A stretch of 64,000 nucleotides of DNA from Okeania sp. SIO3I5 (GTDB taxonomy: Bacteria; Cyanobacteriota; Cyanobacteriia; Cyanobacteriales; Microcoleaceae): assembly GCF_010672085.1 (NCBI RefSeq), contig NZ_JAAHHT010000001.1, forward strand, positions 1 through 64,000. Direction: 5' to 3'. The notes under the pieces are model-generated. The model was not told the DNA's origin and searched no databases. It saw nothing but the letters and a program-made list of their open reading frames with translations. How positions within the stretch are numbered: position 1 is the stretch's first letter; every line of letters begins with the position of its first letter. This document shows positions 28,026 to 37,585 of this stretch, piece after piece. The position numbers and the translations under genes are program-made.

Positions 28026-28497
28026 AAGAAGGGAATAGGGAATAGGGGAAAACCTTTGCTCTTTATTTAATTTTCCTGTTTTCAAACAGGTATAAATAAA
28101 CTAGGATTACCAAAAATAGACAATTAAACAATATTCAAAAATTTAATTCAATCTATGACGAAAAAATCAGGTCTCAAAGCTTCTCCTTTACAGAGGTTAA
28201 CGAACTCAGAAGTAAGATAGGGAAGCAGTCGGATTGGCGACGTACAGAAGTTGACGCATCTAACGGGGATTTGAGCAATGCTCCAAAAACATTTCGCCGA
28301 TCAAGGCGGGGTGGCGCAACCCAATCCTGTTTTATCAAACAGAAAATTCAGTATTTTCACCTTCCTAGTTCAGTAGGAGGTATTTTGATAGCAGTCGAAG
28401 CAAAGATTAGGACATTTATAAATCCTGGAACCCTTTGACACTTTACTATTCCCTAGCGCCTAGCGCCTAGCGCTATAACTAATAACTAATAACTGAA
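28026..28497. other. gap before the Uma2 gene
   Basis: 28455-28475 is GCGCCTA tandem repeats and 28476-28495 ACTAATA/TAACTGA repeats that touch the ATG at 28498. The middle part (28195-28345) is GC-richer and not recognised. Confidence 0.45.
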
Positions 28498-29160
28498 ATG
28501 ACATCTTCATCACCTAATACCTTAAATTATCAATTACCACCATTAGAAAATGGCGATCGCTTAACCAGACAAGAATTTGAGCGTCGTTATCAAGCGATGC
28601 CAGAAATCAAAAAAGCTGAATTAATTCAAGGAGTCGTTTATATGGCATCCCCGTTACGTTTTCAACCTCACGCTGAACCCCATGGGCGTTTAATTACTTG
28701 GTTAGGAGTATATCAAGCACTCACACCTCAAGTGCAAATGGGAATTGAACCAACAGTTCGCTTGGATCTTGATAATGAACTACAACCAGATGGTGTCTTA
28801 CTAATTAACCCAGAAAGTGGCGGACAGTCTAGACTCAGTGATGAAGGGTATATAGAAGGGGCACCGGAACTGGTTGTGGAAATTGCTGCTAGCAGTGCAA
28901 CCATAGATTTAGGGAATAAAAAACTTGCTTATCAGCGTAGTGGAGTACGGGAATACATTGTCTGGCAGGTGTTCGAGGCAAAAATTGATTGGTTTCGTTT
29001 AGACGATGGGGATTATATTTCCTTGATTCCTGAGCAACGAGGGGTAATTTGTTCTGTAGTATTTCCGGGATTGTGGTTAGATGTGTCTGCTATGTTGGCA
29101 GGAAATATGCAGCAAGTTTTGGCAGTTTTGCAAACTGGAATTAAATCAAGGCAAGAGTAG
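28498..29160 (+). CDS. Uma2 family (DUF820) putative endonuclease
   Basis: A 220-aa protein of the Uma2/DUF820 family, PD-(D/E)XK nuclease fold, heavily amplified in cyanobacteria. The pattern is present: an N-terminal ELIQGVVYMASP, then the acidic QPDGVLLI, then APELVVEIAASS with Glu, then a KLAYQRSGVREYIVWQ helix. The catalytic role is inferred from the fold; substrates are unknown. A repeat of TAACTGA type forms its 5' leader directly up to the start codon. Confidence 0.88.
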   Translation: MTSSSPNTLNYQLPPLENGDRLTRQEFERRYQAMPEIKKAELIQGVVYMASPLRFQPHAEPHGRLITWLGVYQALTPQVQMGIEPTVRLDLDNELQPDGVLLINPESGGQSRLSDEGYIEGAPELVVEIAASSATIDLGNKKLAYQRSGVREYIVWQVFEAKIDWFRLDDGDYISLIPEQRGVICSVVFPGLWLDVSAMLAGNMQQVLAVLQTGIKSRQE

Positions 29161-29319
29161 CACATCCAATACAAAGATCGACGAAATTATGTTATGGCAA
29201 ATCCGGTAGTATCAGTAAAATTCATGTCTCGTAGGAGTTGTTTATCCCAACCTAAACCCTACTGGGAGTTTTTGCTAATACGGTTCAGACCTCCGTGTCA
29301 TTGGGAGGCAGGCATCGAA
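29161..29319. other. short gap, nothing recognised
   Basis: 159 bp without gene or repeat that I can name. Confidence 0.35.
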
Positions 29320-29874
29320 CTACACTAATTGAAGACTTGATAAATTTACATAATGTTTAAAGTCTCTGCACCAACCATAGTTAGGAGCATGACTCCACCC
29401 TGACTGCACACAATTGGGATCAATACCTTCAACAAGTGCAAATTCTCTCGTGTTGTAGACAACGCGATATTTGCCTGGCCATCCAACCACAGTTACAATA
29501 TCATTAGCTTGAATCTCCGTATGCTTCCTCAATTTCTTCTGGTGTTGCTTGTCTAACTGTACCGTCGCACTCTTCAATAAACCATTCTCCTCTGTCGTCT
29601 TGGTAAACTCGACGACCATCTTTAGTGTATCCGTATGCCATGATTTTATGTGATTATCAATTAATTGTTCAATGGTTGTAAAAAAACCTTTCAGCTTAAT
29701 ATCTTCATCTGGTCTAGTATTTGTAATTTCTGCTATCAAAGGTTGTGATAAATTGCTTCTGCCACAACTATCTAGAGAGTGTCTAGTTAACAAACACTGT
29801 TTATTATTTTCTGCTAGTACAATATAACCAGACTGCCATACCCCATAGTGATTCAATTCAACTGTTTTAGCCAT
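29320..29874 (-). CDS. hypothetical protein, 184 aa
   Basis: Not recognised. A soluble protein with several Cys and Trp near the end (PNCVQSGWSHAPNYGWCRDF) and a possible SH3-like beta stretch (ANDIVTVVGWPGKYRVVYNT). It lies 18 bp downstream of the xisI pseudogene on the same strand, so the two may once have formed one transcript. No XisH-like endonuclease features are present. Codon usage and composition resemble the neighbours. Confidence 0.55.
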   Translation of the reverse strand: MAKTVELNHYGVWQSGYIVLAENNKQCLLTRHSLDSCGRSNLSQPLIAEITNTRPDEDIKLKGFFTTIEQLIDNHIKSWHTDTLKMVVEFTKTTEENGLLKSATVQLDKQHQKKLRKHTEIQANDIVTVVGWPGKYRVVYNTREFALVEGIDPNCVQSGWSHAPNYGWCRDFKHYVNLSSLQLV

Positions 29875-29892
29875 TTATTTATTCTGTAATTA

Positions 29893-30222
29893 TTAGATTT
29901 CTTTTCCTATATATTCTTGATGTTGAGGATGTATGAAACCTAATCTAATTCTATCTTCATCAATTCCCATTTTTGTTAGCTTTGCAACTATTGATTCTTC
30001 TGTATCATTACACTGAATTAAAATGCAATTTTCAACAATATCAATATGTATAATACATTGATGGATGGGTTTATATTTATGTCATCCTAAGCATAAATCC
30101 ATATAGCGCATTCGTTTATCGTCAAAAATTAGCTCTATTTGAGAATCCCCGTCTTGGATAAATTCGTATTCACAGAGCAATTTTTGCACACATTCCTGAT
30201 AAAATTTTATGGCAGTATCCAT
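29893..30222 (-). pseudogene. xisI: xisI-like gene with an in-frame TGA
   Basis: ATG at 30222 with AGGAGG 7 nt upstream opens a frame of 110 codons, matching XisI length (about 111 aa). The translation starts MDTAIKFYQECVQKLL and ends DRIRLGFIHPQHQEYIGKE, both typical of the family (fdxN-element excision controlling factor). Codon 47 is TGA (30082-30084), at a position where XisI proteins usually have Trp in a GW motif, so TGG to TGA is the likely change. XisH, the usual partner, is absent. Too broken for the automatic length cut but clearly a gene relic. Confidence 0.8.
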
Positions 30223-30303
30223 AACAAATCCTCCTCAGAAAAATAGAAAAAATTAATTTTAAACGAAACTTCTTGTTAATTATTAATTATTAATTATTAA
30301 TTA

Positions 30304-32529
30304 TTAATTATCAACATACCTCTGCCACATTTGCTCATAAGCTTTTTCCATTTCGCGAGTAAACTGTTTCGCATTCCACAAGGGAGCAGTTTGTCTCGAC
30401 TTTCTCAACTTCCAGGATATTTCCTGACGTAACTTTTCATCTTTTCCTAATTTAATTCCCCACTCTACATATTCCTCATCAGTCCAAGCAATACCTTCGC
30501 TGATACCAGCATTCATCATCATGGTGTAGCTGTTGCGTGCTGCAAATTGTTGACCAACCCGTGTTACCATTGGAATGCACATCCAAAGAGTTTCTAAAGT
30601 AGTTGTTGCTCCATTATAGGGATAAGTATCTAGAACGACATCTGCTATTGCTAGATTTGCTCGATGAACTTCTTCTAAAGCAACTTCTTCTATAGGAATG
30701 AGGCGATCGCTACTAATATCCTCTGACTCAGCAATATCTATCAGCAATTCAGATAAAACGTCTGACTCACCAAATTTTTTAAACAAGAAGTAACTATTGG
30801 GAACTTCCTTAAGGATTTTCATTTGCAGTCTAGCAGTATCGGGATTGCATTTATAACCTCTCTGAGCAGTAAAATAAACCACTGCATCACTGGGAATCCC
30901 TAAATCTTCTCGTTTAATACTGGGTATGTTTACCTCAAAACCATCCACCGCAACATAAGTTTGAGGTAGTCGCCAAATTTTATGGGGGTAATAGTCTTGA
31001 GCATTTTCTGGCAAAACATAGGGATCGGCAATATAGTAATCAATAGTTGGTATTCCTGAAGCATCCCACCCTAACCATGTTGCTTGAATAGGTGCTGCTT
31101 TCATTGCCATAATCGAACAACTATTAGTTAATGTTGTACTATCTAAATCAATTAAAATATCAATTCCATCTTCATAAATATCTTCTGCTACTTCTGTATT
31201 GACAATGCCATAAACATGAGCTTTTGTAGCTTGATGAATATACCATTCTTGCAGAGAATCATTGCGGTTTTCTGCCCCTTGTAAATAGGCATAAATTTCA
31301 TACTTATCTCTATTATGATGCTTAAATAGCCAACGGGTAATCCACCCGACAGAATGTCTTCTGAAACAATGGGATAAATACCCGATTTTCAGAATTTTTT
31401 TTGTTGATTTTATCTGTTTTTGTGCAGATAACTTCTGACGATATTTATTAATTTGTTCAGCATAAGTTGTTTCTAAATTCAGTTGACAAAGCTCTGCTAC
31501 CTGACTGCGAATTTCAACATTTTTTTCAGGGCAATCTCTGGCATAGGGGAAGAAAAAACTAGAACTATACAAACGTATTGCTGATCCGGCAAGTTGTTCT
31601 GGAGCTTCTACTACTAGAGATTTTAAGAGATTTTCTTGGTGTTCTACTGCTTCTTTAACAGTTAAATCGCATCCTTTCAAGGCTATAAGAGAGCGACAAA
31701 CTAAATGATAATCTATAACTTTTTCAAAGATTTTTTTTGATAAAGCATAAGTCTTTTGTGCATATTCAAGACCCAGGGAATAATCAGTTAGCTCCGTGCT
31801 AAATTGCGCCATAGTTCTCAATACTTCTTGATTTTCTGGCACAACATTCAACAATATTTCTGTATATTTTCTGGCAACTCCTAATTCTGCAAAGGAGTAA
31901 GCAATTTGATATATAGGTGGTATTAAACAACTAACAAGTGCAGGTTTATCTTCTATTTTTTCAGCAGCAACTGATACAAACTCTATAGATAATAAATTTA
32001 TCGGGTCATATACTAAAAGTTTCCTCAGTAGATGTAGTAATAAATTTTGGTCAAGTTCTTTGGGCGCGGTGTTTTCTAGTTGTGTAATAATTTCATATTC
32101 GTTCAATTGATCTGCTGTATAGTTTTCCAGAGCAATATACAAATCAATTAAATGTAATAAGTTATTAAGATCGGTGGGGTGAATTTCCCGAATATGTTGT
32201 CTGATAGCCCAAGCTACAGAATAATTTTCTGTAGCTGCTTGTTTATTTGCTTCGGTTGCTAATAAATCTACTAATTCTTCTATCCACAGTTCAACCTCTT
32301 CTACTTCTCCATCTGCCATACCAAGCCACCAAGTTGTTTGTGCTTCCTCTTCTTTTCCTTGTAGCAATAAAATTAAGCCTAACTGCCAATAGTATGACTT
32401 GCGATCTGGTTCGATATTTATTGCTTGTTCATATAAACTGGCTGCTTTTATATAATTTCCTTTTCTCAAATAAACGTCAGCTTCTTGTTGCCAATCTGTG
32501 AGATTACCAGAAGTATGGTTGGAGTGCAT
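30304..32529 (-). CDS. SPINDLY-type O-GlcNAc transferase (GT41) with TPRs
   Basis: A 741-aa protein. Residues ~10-60 are TPRs and ~60-350 are helical repeats. The C-terminal ~370 residues are a GT41 (Glyco_transf_41) domain: KIGYLSHCFRRHSVGWITRW at its start, then WLGWDASG, and the donor-binding block VLDTYPYNGATTTLETLWMC. It would transfer GlcNAc or a related sugar to Ser/Thr of proteins in the cytoplasm. It lies directly downstream of pilA on the same strand. In Nostoc punctiforme the corresponding ogtA next to pilA is required for hormogonium motility, so a role in pilus function is the best inference. A terminator after pilA suggests lower expression by read-through. Confidence 0.9.
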   Translation of the reverse strand: MHSNHTSGNLTDWQQEADVYLRKGNYIKAASLYEQAINIEPDRKSYYWQLGLILLLQGKEEEAQTTWWLGMADGEVEEVELWIEELVDLLATEANKQAATENYSVAWAIRQHIREIHPTDLNNLLHLIDLYIALENYTADQLNEYEIITQLENTAPKELDQNLLLHLLRKLLVYDPINLLSIEFVSVAAEKIEDKPALVSCLIPPIYQIAYSFAELGVARKYTEILLNVVPENQEVLRTMAQFSTELTDYSLGLEYAQKTYALSKKIFEKVIDYHLVCRSLIALKGCDLTVKEAVEHQENLLKSLVVEAPEQLAGSAIRLYSSSFFFPYARDCPEKNVEIRSQVAELCQLNLETTYAEQINKYRQKLSAQKQIKSTKKILKIGYLSHCFRRHSVGWITRWLFKHHNRDKYEIYAYLQGAENRNDSLQEWYIHQATKAHVYGIVNTEVAEDIYEDGIDILIDLDSTTLTNSCSIMAMKAAPIQATWLGWDASGIPTIDYYIADPYVLPENAQDYYPHKIWRLPQTYVAVDGFEVNIPSIKREDLGIPSDAVVYFTAQRGYKCNPDTARLQMKILKEVPNSYFLFKKFGESDVLSELLIDIAESEDISSDRLIPIEEVALEEVHRANLAIADVVLDTYPYNGATTTLETLWMCIPMVTRVGQQFAARNSYTMMMNAGISEGIAWTDEEYVEWGIKLGKDEKLRQEISWKLRKSRQTAPLWNAKQFTREMEKAYEQMWQRYVDN

Positions 32530-32674
32530 AGTTAAGAGTAATTTAATGAGTATTAATAAAAACGGCGTTGCTCAAATATAATAGTAAGTAGCTGAAGGTA
32601 AAATTGAAAAACTTATGTTTAGCTGTTGATACTTAATCTAAAAATCATTACAACTCACCAACGCCATAAAAACT

Positions 32675-32708
32675 ACAAAATAGGTAGCACTTAGCGTACT
32701 ACCTATTT
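32675..32708 (-). terminator. terminator after pilA
   Basis: Minus strand: AATAGGTAG / CTACCTATT stem of 9 bp with an 11-nt loop, followed by TTGTAGTTTTTA. It lies between pilA and the GT41 gene and would limit read-through from the abundant pilin transcript. Confidence 0.65.
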
Positions 32709-32791
32709 CTAGCTTCAAAGTTTTGTTAATTATGTCAACTATTATATAAATGGGCTAGTTATACCCATAAAGCTAAATACTAAACGGTAGA

Positions 32792-33325
32792 CTATACATC
32801 TTCTGGGTAATCACCGCCACACTCAGTCAAAGCTAGTGGATCACCTGATGTGTTAGCACCTTGTGCTGATGCGTCTGTACTCTCACAAAGAGCACTTTGG
32901 GAAGTCAGGGCTCCAGAGGCATCAGTCAAATATACTAAACCTGCATAAAATTTAACACCAAAAACAGCTTGTGCTGTCCAAGCATTTGCTCCACCTTCGG
33001 CAGATGTATTCGCACCTATGTCATAAGTGTAATTACCTGTTGCAGTTTTAATGCCTAGACCTAATTTTCCGATCTGAGCTCTATCTGTGATAAAACCACC
33101 GTTCTCTGCATAATAAGCTTGTTGACCTTTATTAATAGAAGCCAAATACTGCTTTGCTTCAGACTGCTTTGCTTTATTAGCTTGGTTTAAGAAAGAAGGC
33201 AAGGCAATAGCAGACAAAATTCCAATAATGATGATAACCACCAACAGTTCAATCAGAGTGAAACCCTCTTCTTTTCTCTTCTTAGCAACGTGCTGTAAGA
33301 ACTTAGCCTTAAATTCAGTTTTCAT
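32792..33325 (-). CDS. pilA: type IV major pilin
   Basis: A 177-aa type IV prepilin. A 21-residue basic leader ends in Gly21, followed by FTLIELLVVIIIIGILSAIA, so the prepilin peptidase PilD would cut before Phe22 and methylate it. Glu5 of the mature protein, needed for assembly, is present. The C-terminal part carries two Cys (in SALCES and LTECGG) that can form the D-region disulfide. Ser/Thr/Ala-rich segments are potential glycosylation sites. The adjacent GT41 gene fits with this. A terminator follows. The ATG is preceded by AGGAG. Confidence 0.92.
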   Translation of the reverse strand: MKTEFKAKFLQHVAKKRKEEGFTLIELLVVIIIIGILSAIALPSFLNQANKAKQSEAKQYLASINKGQQAYYAENGGFITDRAQIGKLGLGIKTATGNYTYDIGANTSAEGGANAWTAQAVFGVKFYAGLVYLTDASGALTSQSALCESTDASAQGANTSGDPLALTECGGDYPEDV

Positions 33326-33752
33326 TTTTTCTCCTATAACAATTGGACAAATAAATTTTTTCTCCTGAATCTAACTTACCCACCTTGCCAAAATTTCATA
33401 TCACCTCCCAAGAAATTTTTTTTTCAGTAGGTTGGGTTGAGGGAAGAAACCCAACAAATTCTAAGCTCGTAGTTAGGCTTGAACCCAAGGAAAATATATG
33501 AGGGGCTGAAGCGCAACTACAAGCCTTTGTTTGTAGTTGCGCTTCAGCTCAGGGATAATAGATTAGGGGTTAAAGGATTTGATATGACGCTCCAAAGCAA
33601 TAATAATTAGCTTCGTAGTACGGCTTCAGCCCCTCAATTCACTCTGAAAAAAAAAGGAGATAAATTGTTACTTACGGCTTGCTGATTAAATCTCAAAGTA
33701 TTTACAGATCAAGGTTATAGCTTTTTTTAGGTCTCACAATGGACAAACAAGC
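33326..33752. other. pilA upstream region
   Basis: Presumably holds the pilA promoter and leader. Contains a TAGGTTGGGTTGAGG repeat fragment (33428) and two GCGCAACTACAAGCC/GGTTTGTAGTTGCGC-like inverted arms (33508-33545). Confidence 0.4.
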
Positions 33753-34060
33753 CATTGACATACTCCCGACGTTGCCCTTCTATTCCCCCCTTTCAAAGGG
33801 GGGTTAGGGGGGATGGACAAAGCGGGATTCTGAGCGTCTGGGAAACCCTGACCGCTGCGCATGACAGAGGTGATGTCCTCCCCCTGTTTTGACTTTTACA
33901 ATAACAAAATGCTCTTAGCTTGTGTCTTGGGCATATAAACGTTTAGCTTATGAAGGTATCCGAATCCGGGCCCAGGCTTTCATCCCGACGCTCCCCCTCC
34001 CCCCTATGCACGGGGGGTTAGGGGGGATGGAGAGCGCGGGACAACAGCCAGGAAAGTTAA
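33753..34060. mobile_element. IS200/IS605-like non-autonomous element, copy A2
   Basis: Nearly identical to 24284-24590 through CATACTCCCGACGTTGCCC, CTGCGCATGACAGAGGTGAT, TGTGTCTTGGGCATATAAAC and GCTTTCATCCCGACGC. The right hairpin arm differs slightly (GCGGGACAACAGCCAGG). Confidence 0.82.
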
Positions 34061-34673
34061 CCTTATAATTTGTTTGGGTAAATTGTAGCGATCGCTCTTT
34101 AAGCACAAATGGCCTTTGTCAGCATTGGCCGTAATCTTCTAACCCACATTCCGCACTTCAATTTGTATTATTAAAAGTAGCATCAAAATTCTTGATTTGG
34201 TAAGTATTTATACTATGCAAATCATCTCAATTACTTTTTTCGTTGATCAAATTCCGAGTCAATAATTAAGCATAAATACTTGCTTGATTGATTACTCAAT
34301 TACGGCAGCTATGGTTATCTTCTAAAATTCTGTCTCCAGTAGGGGCCAGTTGACACCTCACTGAAAAATGCACCCATCCCTCTAGCGGGAGTGGGTTACG
34401 TTTCCTGCGTGTCCGATAAGTAATCGACCAGTGCCCCTTCCCTCCGGGACGCTACGCGAACGGCGACGGGACTTGAAAAAAAACAATTAATATCTCAACC
34501 TTGGTTTTTAGTTGAGTTTTTGTATTTTAACATACTTATCTGTAAAAGCGCTCTTATTGATTGGTTTTCCCATCTCTTCGCTCCCCTTATAGCTACCGCA
34601 CTTGCTCCGCCAAAGGGAGAGCGCGGATCTTCAACCAACGTTGAGATAAATTATGATATTTTTGTCAGTAATA
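34061..34673. other. gap without a recognised gene
   Basis: HIP1 site at 34089, a GC-rich stretch at 34330-34475 (GGGACGCTACGCGAACGGCG) that I cannot assign. Nothing else. Confidence 0.35.
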
Positions 34674-34860
34674 CCAATTTGATAAATGTTGGCTACAAAT
34701 ATCTAGTTTTTTTTAAGGAGTCAGGAGTCAGAATAAATAGCTTCTTAGTCATTCTTAGTTCATAAATTATTGAATTCGTCAAAGGAACATCTCCTGTCAA
34801 GTCTTTTTATTGCCCTTATTATTTGTAACATTATTTTTTAAAATTGGTATAATAGGAATA
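34674..34860. mobile_element. TTGATAAATGTTGGCTACAA element, copy 1
   Basis: TTTGATAAATGTTGGCTACA, then GGAGTCAGGAGTCAG, GTCAAAGGAACATCTCCTGT and ATTATTTGTAACATT. The same blocks occur in reverse order at 46995-47200. Confidence 0.7.
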
Positions 34861-34897
34861 CTAGAGTTAAACAAATACATCTAATTAATATCAGCTT

Positions 34898-35116
34898 ATG
34901 AATAAAAATTTAATATGGTTATTCGTCATTGTGGCTATAGTTTTTGTAACTATTGGAGACAGTTTGGAATTCATGCCCGAACCTGTCCAAAATGCCAGTT
35001 TAGAAAGTCGTAAATTTGTGGTTGGGTTATGGCCTAGGTGGTTAAAACCTAAAAATACTAATCAACGTACAGAAGAAGCTTTAGAAAAATTGGAAACTCC
35101 TGGTAAAACAGAATAG
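34898..35116 (+). CDS. small single-TM protein
   Basis: A 72-aa protein. An N-terminal TM helix (~5-22, LIWLFVIVAIVFVTIGDSLE) is followed by FMPEPVQNASLESRKFVVGL and WPRWLKPKNTNQRTEEALEK. I recall similar short proteins with FLPEPL…S…RTE patterns in cyanobacteria, but cannot name a family. The hydrophobic start without a cleavage site suggests an anchored small protein. It stands alone. Confidence 0.6.
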   Translation: MNKNLIWLFVIVAIVFVTIGDSLEFMPEPVQNASLESRKFVVGLWPRWLKPKNTNQRTEEALEKLETPGKTE

Positions 35117-35599
35117 ACTAACCACAAATAATTATCAAAACACTTATGTGTGTTTAAATGGTTAATCCAGCCCACTTTTTTCAAGTAAATGTTATTTTGG
35201 TGACAATACGTCCTATTGGCGAGGCCAGTTCCGACCTAAGAGTGTTCGGTATTAAACAGGCAAAGAGATTTGAAAAGCTAGTTGAATAATTAATAATTAA
35301 TAATTAATAATTAAATAGTTTTCTGATTATTAATTAATAGTTAATACAGCGTATTTTTGATCTGTGAGGTACGACTGTAACAGTCTAGAAGGCTGTGCTA
35401 CAATTTTATAATATATTTGTACCTCATGACGCGCTGAATCTGCTGTAATTAATAATTAAAGAGTGATCCAGCAGTATGTCAAATGACCTAAATTGAGGCT
35501 TGAGTCTTGGAGAAAAACTTCCCGCACTCACGCTCACCAGTAGGGGGTTTGGAGACCAAACCCCTACAATTAATTGTCACCCCTTCAACGAGGAAATTT
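35117..35599. other. gap with AT-rich tandem repeats
   Basis: ATTAATA tandem repeats (35285-35312) and a GGTTTGGAGACCAAACCCCT repeat just beyond the ilvC stop. No gene seen. Confidence 0.45.
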
Positions 35600-36595
35600 T
35601 TAGCGTTTCTTTAACCAGCTAAACATGGCGCGTAAATCTTTGCCAACTTCTTCAATAGGATGTTCCGCTTCTTGGCGACGTATAGCAGTAAATACAGATT
35701 TGCCTGTTTGGTTTTCCATGACAAATTCGCGGGCAAACTGACCAGACTGAATCTCACTTAAGATTTTCCGCATCTCGGCGCGAGTTTCATCGGTAACGAT
35801 GCGAGGTCCGCGAGTGTAGTCGCCAAACTCAGCAGTATTAGAGATACTGTCGCGCATATTTGCTAGACCACCTTCGACAACTAGATCGACTATAAGTTTA
35901 ACTTCGTGGAGACATTCAAAATAAGCTAGTTCTGGTTGATATCCAGCTTCTACTAGGGTTTGAAATCCAGCTTTAATTAACCCACTGATACCGCCACAGA
36001 GAACTGCTTGTTCGCCAAATAGGTCGGTTTCGGTTTCTTCCCGGAAGGTAGTTTCTAGAATACCGGCGCGGGTACCACCAATACCTTTAGCATAAGCCAT
36101 GGCGCGATCGCGGGCAAGACCCGAAGCATCTTGGAAAATGGCAAATAGACAGGGGACACCTTCTCCTTGTTCATAAGTCCGTCTAACTAAATGTCCAGGG
36201 CCTTTTGGTGCTACCATTACTACGTCCACATTTGATGGGGGCAGAATTTGACCAAAGTGAATATTGAAACCGTGGGCAAAAGCTAGGATTTTTCCTTCTT
36301 TGAGATGGGGTTCTATTTCATTTTTATAGACTGTTTTCTGTACTTCGTCTGGTAATAGAATCATTATTAGGTCTGCTTTTTCGGCAGCTTCATTTACTGG
36401 GTAAACATCTAGACCTTCTGCTTTTGCTTTGGTAGTAGATTTACTGCCTGGATAGAGACCGACAATTACTTTTGAGCCACTATCTTTGAGATTAAGGGCA
36501 TGAGCATGACCTTGAGAACCATAGCCAATGATGGCGATCGTTTTATCGTTTAAGATGTCCAGGTTAGCATCGGTATCATAGTACATTTTGGCCAT
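35600..36595 (-). CDS. ilvC: ketol-acid reductoisomerase (NADP+)
   Basis: A 331-aa class I enzyme of the branched-chain amino acid pathway. It isomerises and reduces 2-acetolactate or 2-aceto-2-hydroxybutyrate with NADPH and Mg2+. The Rossmann motif is [13 protein letters not shown] (residues 24-36). Catalytic His108 lies in [11 protein letters not shown]. The metal-binding acidic residues lie in [14 protein letters not shown] and in [18 protein letters not shown]. Length and order are canonical. ATG at 36595. No other ilv gene lies nearby, as is usual in cyanobacteria. Confidence 0.97.
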   Translation of the reverse strand: MAKMYYDTDANLDILNDKTIAIIGYGSQGHAHALNLKDSGSKVIVGLYPGSKSTTKAKAEGLDVYPVNEAAEKADLIMILLPDEVQKTVYKNEIEPHLKEGKILAFAHGFNIHFGQILPPSNVDVVMVAPKGPGHLVRRTYEQGEGVPCLFAIFQDASGLARDRAMAYAKGIGGTRAGILETTFREETETDLFGEQAVLCGGISGLIKAGFQTLVEAGYQPELAYFECLHEVKLIVDLVVEGGLANMRDSISNTAEFGDYTRGPRIVTDETRAEMRKILSEIQSGQFAREFVMENQTGKSVFTAIRRQEAEHPIEEVGKDLRAMFSWLKKR

Positions 36596-37063
36596 TATTT
36601 TTGTCTCCTGCCAGCAATTATTATTATTTATGCAAAACTTTTATTATATCAAATGAAGTCAGAAGGTTTTGAGAATTTAGAATTTAGAACTGAGAGGACT
36701 AAAGCCATGCATATCAAATTATACACCATCTGTAGTGGCGAGTCGCGACTCGCCACTACTAGATAGCGGTGCGACCCCGCGACGACGAAAGTCGCAAGGG
36801 AACGCGCACCAAGAGATGGTGGTTCTGCGTAAGTCCTGATTGAAAATTATTAAATTTTGTAGTTCAATTCTAAATATAGAGAATACCTCTTGCAAAAGTT
36901 TTAATTAAATCAATTTTAAGACATTAAATAAACTATTTTATCCCCCTGATTCCCTCCATACCTATTCCCTATTCCATGAATTCTAAATTCTTAAACTTTG
37001 TCTTTCAATTCTGAATTGAGAATTCTGAATTCTAAATTCTTAAATCAATTCTAAATTCTAAAT
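36596..37063. other. ilvC upstream region with palindromic repeats
   Basis: 36732-36759 is a 28-bp perfect palindrome beginning GTAGTGGCGAGTCG. 36826-36838 is one end (TGCGTAAGTCCTG) of the CAGGACTTACGCA element. 36950-37060 is filled with AATTCTAAATTC-type repeats. Confidence 0.65.
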
Positions 37064-37585
37064 TCAATATCCATCAGGGCTGATAGTAGTATGATCGTAT
37101 TCTGCCATTGATAAATCAATTTGTCTAGCTCGAAATAAATTACACCATCCCAATTTAGCATTATCTAACTTTGCTTTTTCTAGGTTAGCTCCTCTCAAAT
37201 CTCCATACCTTAAATCTGTATCTATTAAATTTGCTTTATATAAGTTTGCACCTTGCAAATTAATTCTACTCAAATTTGCACCACGAAAATTAGCATGACG
37301 TAAATTAGCTCTCGATAGATTTCCCTGTTGAATATTACTATCAGATAAGTTAGCTTGATAAAGTTTAATATCTCCCATTTCTACTTCCAGCAAATTACAT
37401 CTTTGGAGGTTAGCTTGATTCAAATTTGCATAAGGCATATAAGCTCTTTGTAAATTAGAACCTTCTAAATTAATTCCTTCTAAATTAGCTTCAAATAATT
37501 CAATATTACTTAAATCAATGCCAGAAAATTCTCTTTGACCCTCAGCATATCTCCATAGTAATTCTTCTGCACTCATCTTCTCCAT
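37064..37585 (-). CDS. pentapeptide-repeat protein
   Basis: A 173-aa protein made of about 25 A(D/N)LxX pentapeptides (NLSRANLRHANFRGANLSRI region), which fold into a right-handed quadrilateral beta-helix. An N-terminal capping helix (EELLWRYAEGQREFSGIDLS) is typical of cyanobacterial members. Roles are mostly unknown; some bind DNA gyrase. No signal peptide, so cytosolic. The start may be the ATG at 37585 or at 37576 (MSAEELL); GGAG lies inside the first three codons. Confidence 0.9.
   Translation of the reverse strand: MEKMSAEELLWRYAEGQREFSGIDLSNIELFEANLEGINLEGSNLQRAYMPYANLNQANLQRCNLLEVEMGDIKLYQANLSDSNIQQGNLSRANLRHANFRGANLSRINLQGANLYKANLIDTDLRYGDLRGANLEKAKLDNAKLGWCNLFRARQIDLSMAEYDHTTISPDGY

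Noticed and set aside
29230-29315. Possible tRNA-like sequence (GGCAGGCATCGAACT on the plus strand)
   Set aside because: It recalls a T-arm, but no acceptor, D or anticodon stems can be paired.
34330-34475. GC-rich stretch considered as a structured RNA or riboswitch
   Set aside because: I could not draw a consistent fold or match a known class; it is not upstream of a fitting gene.
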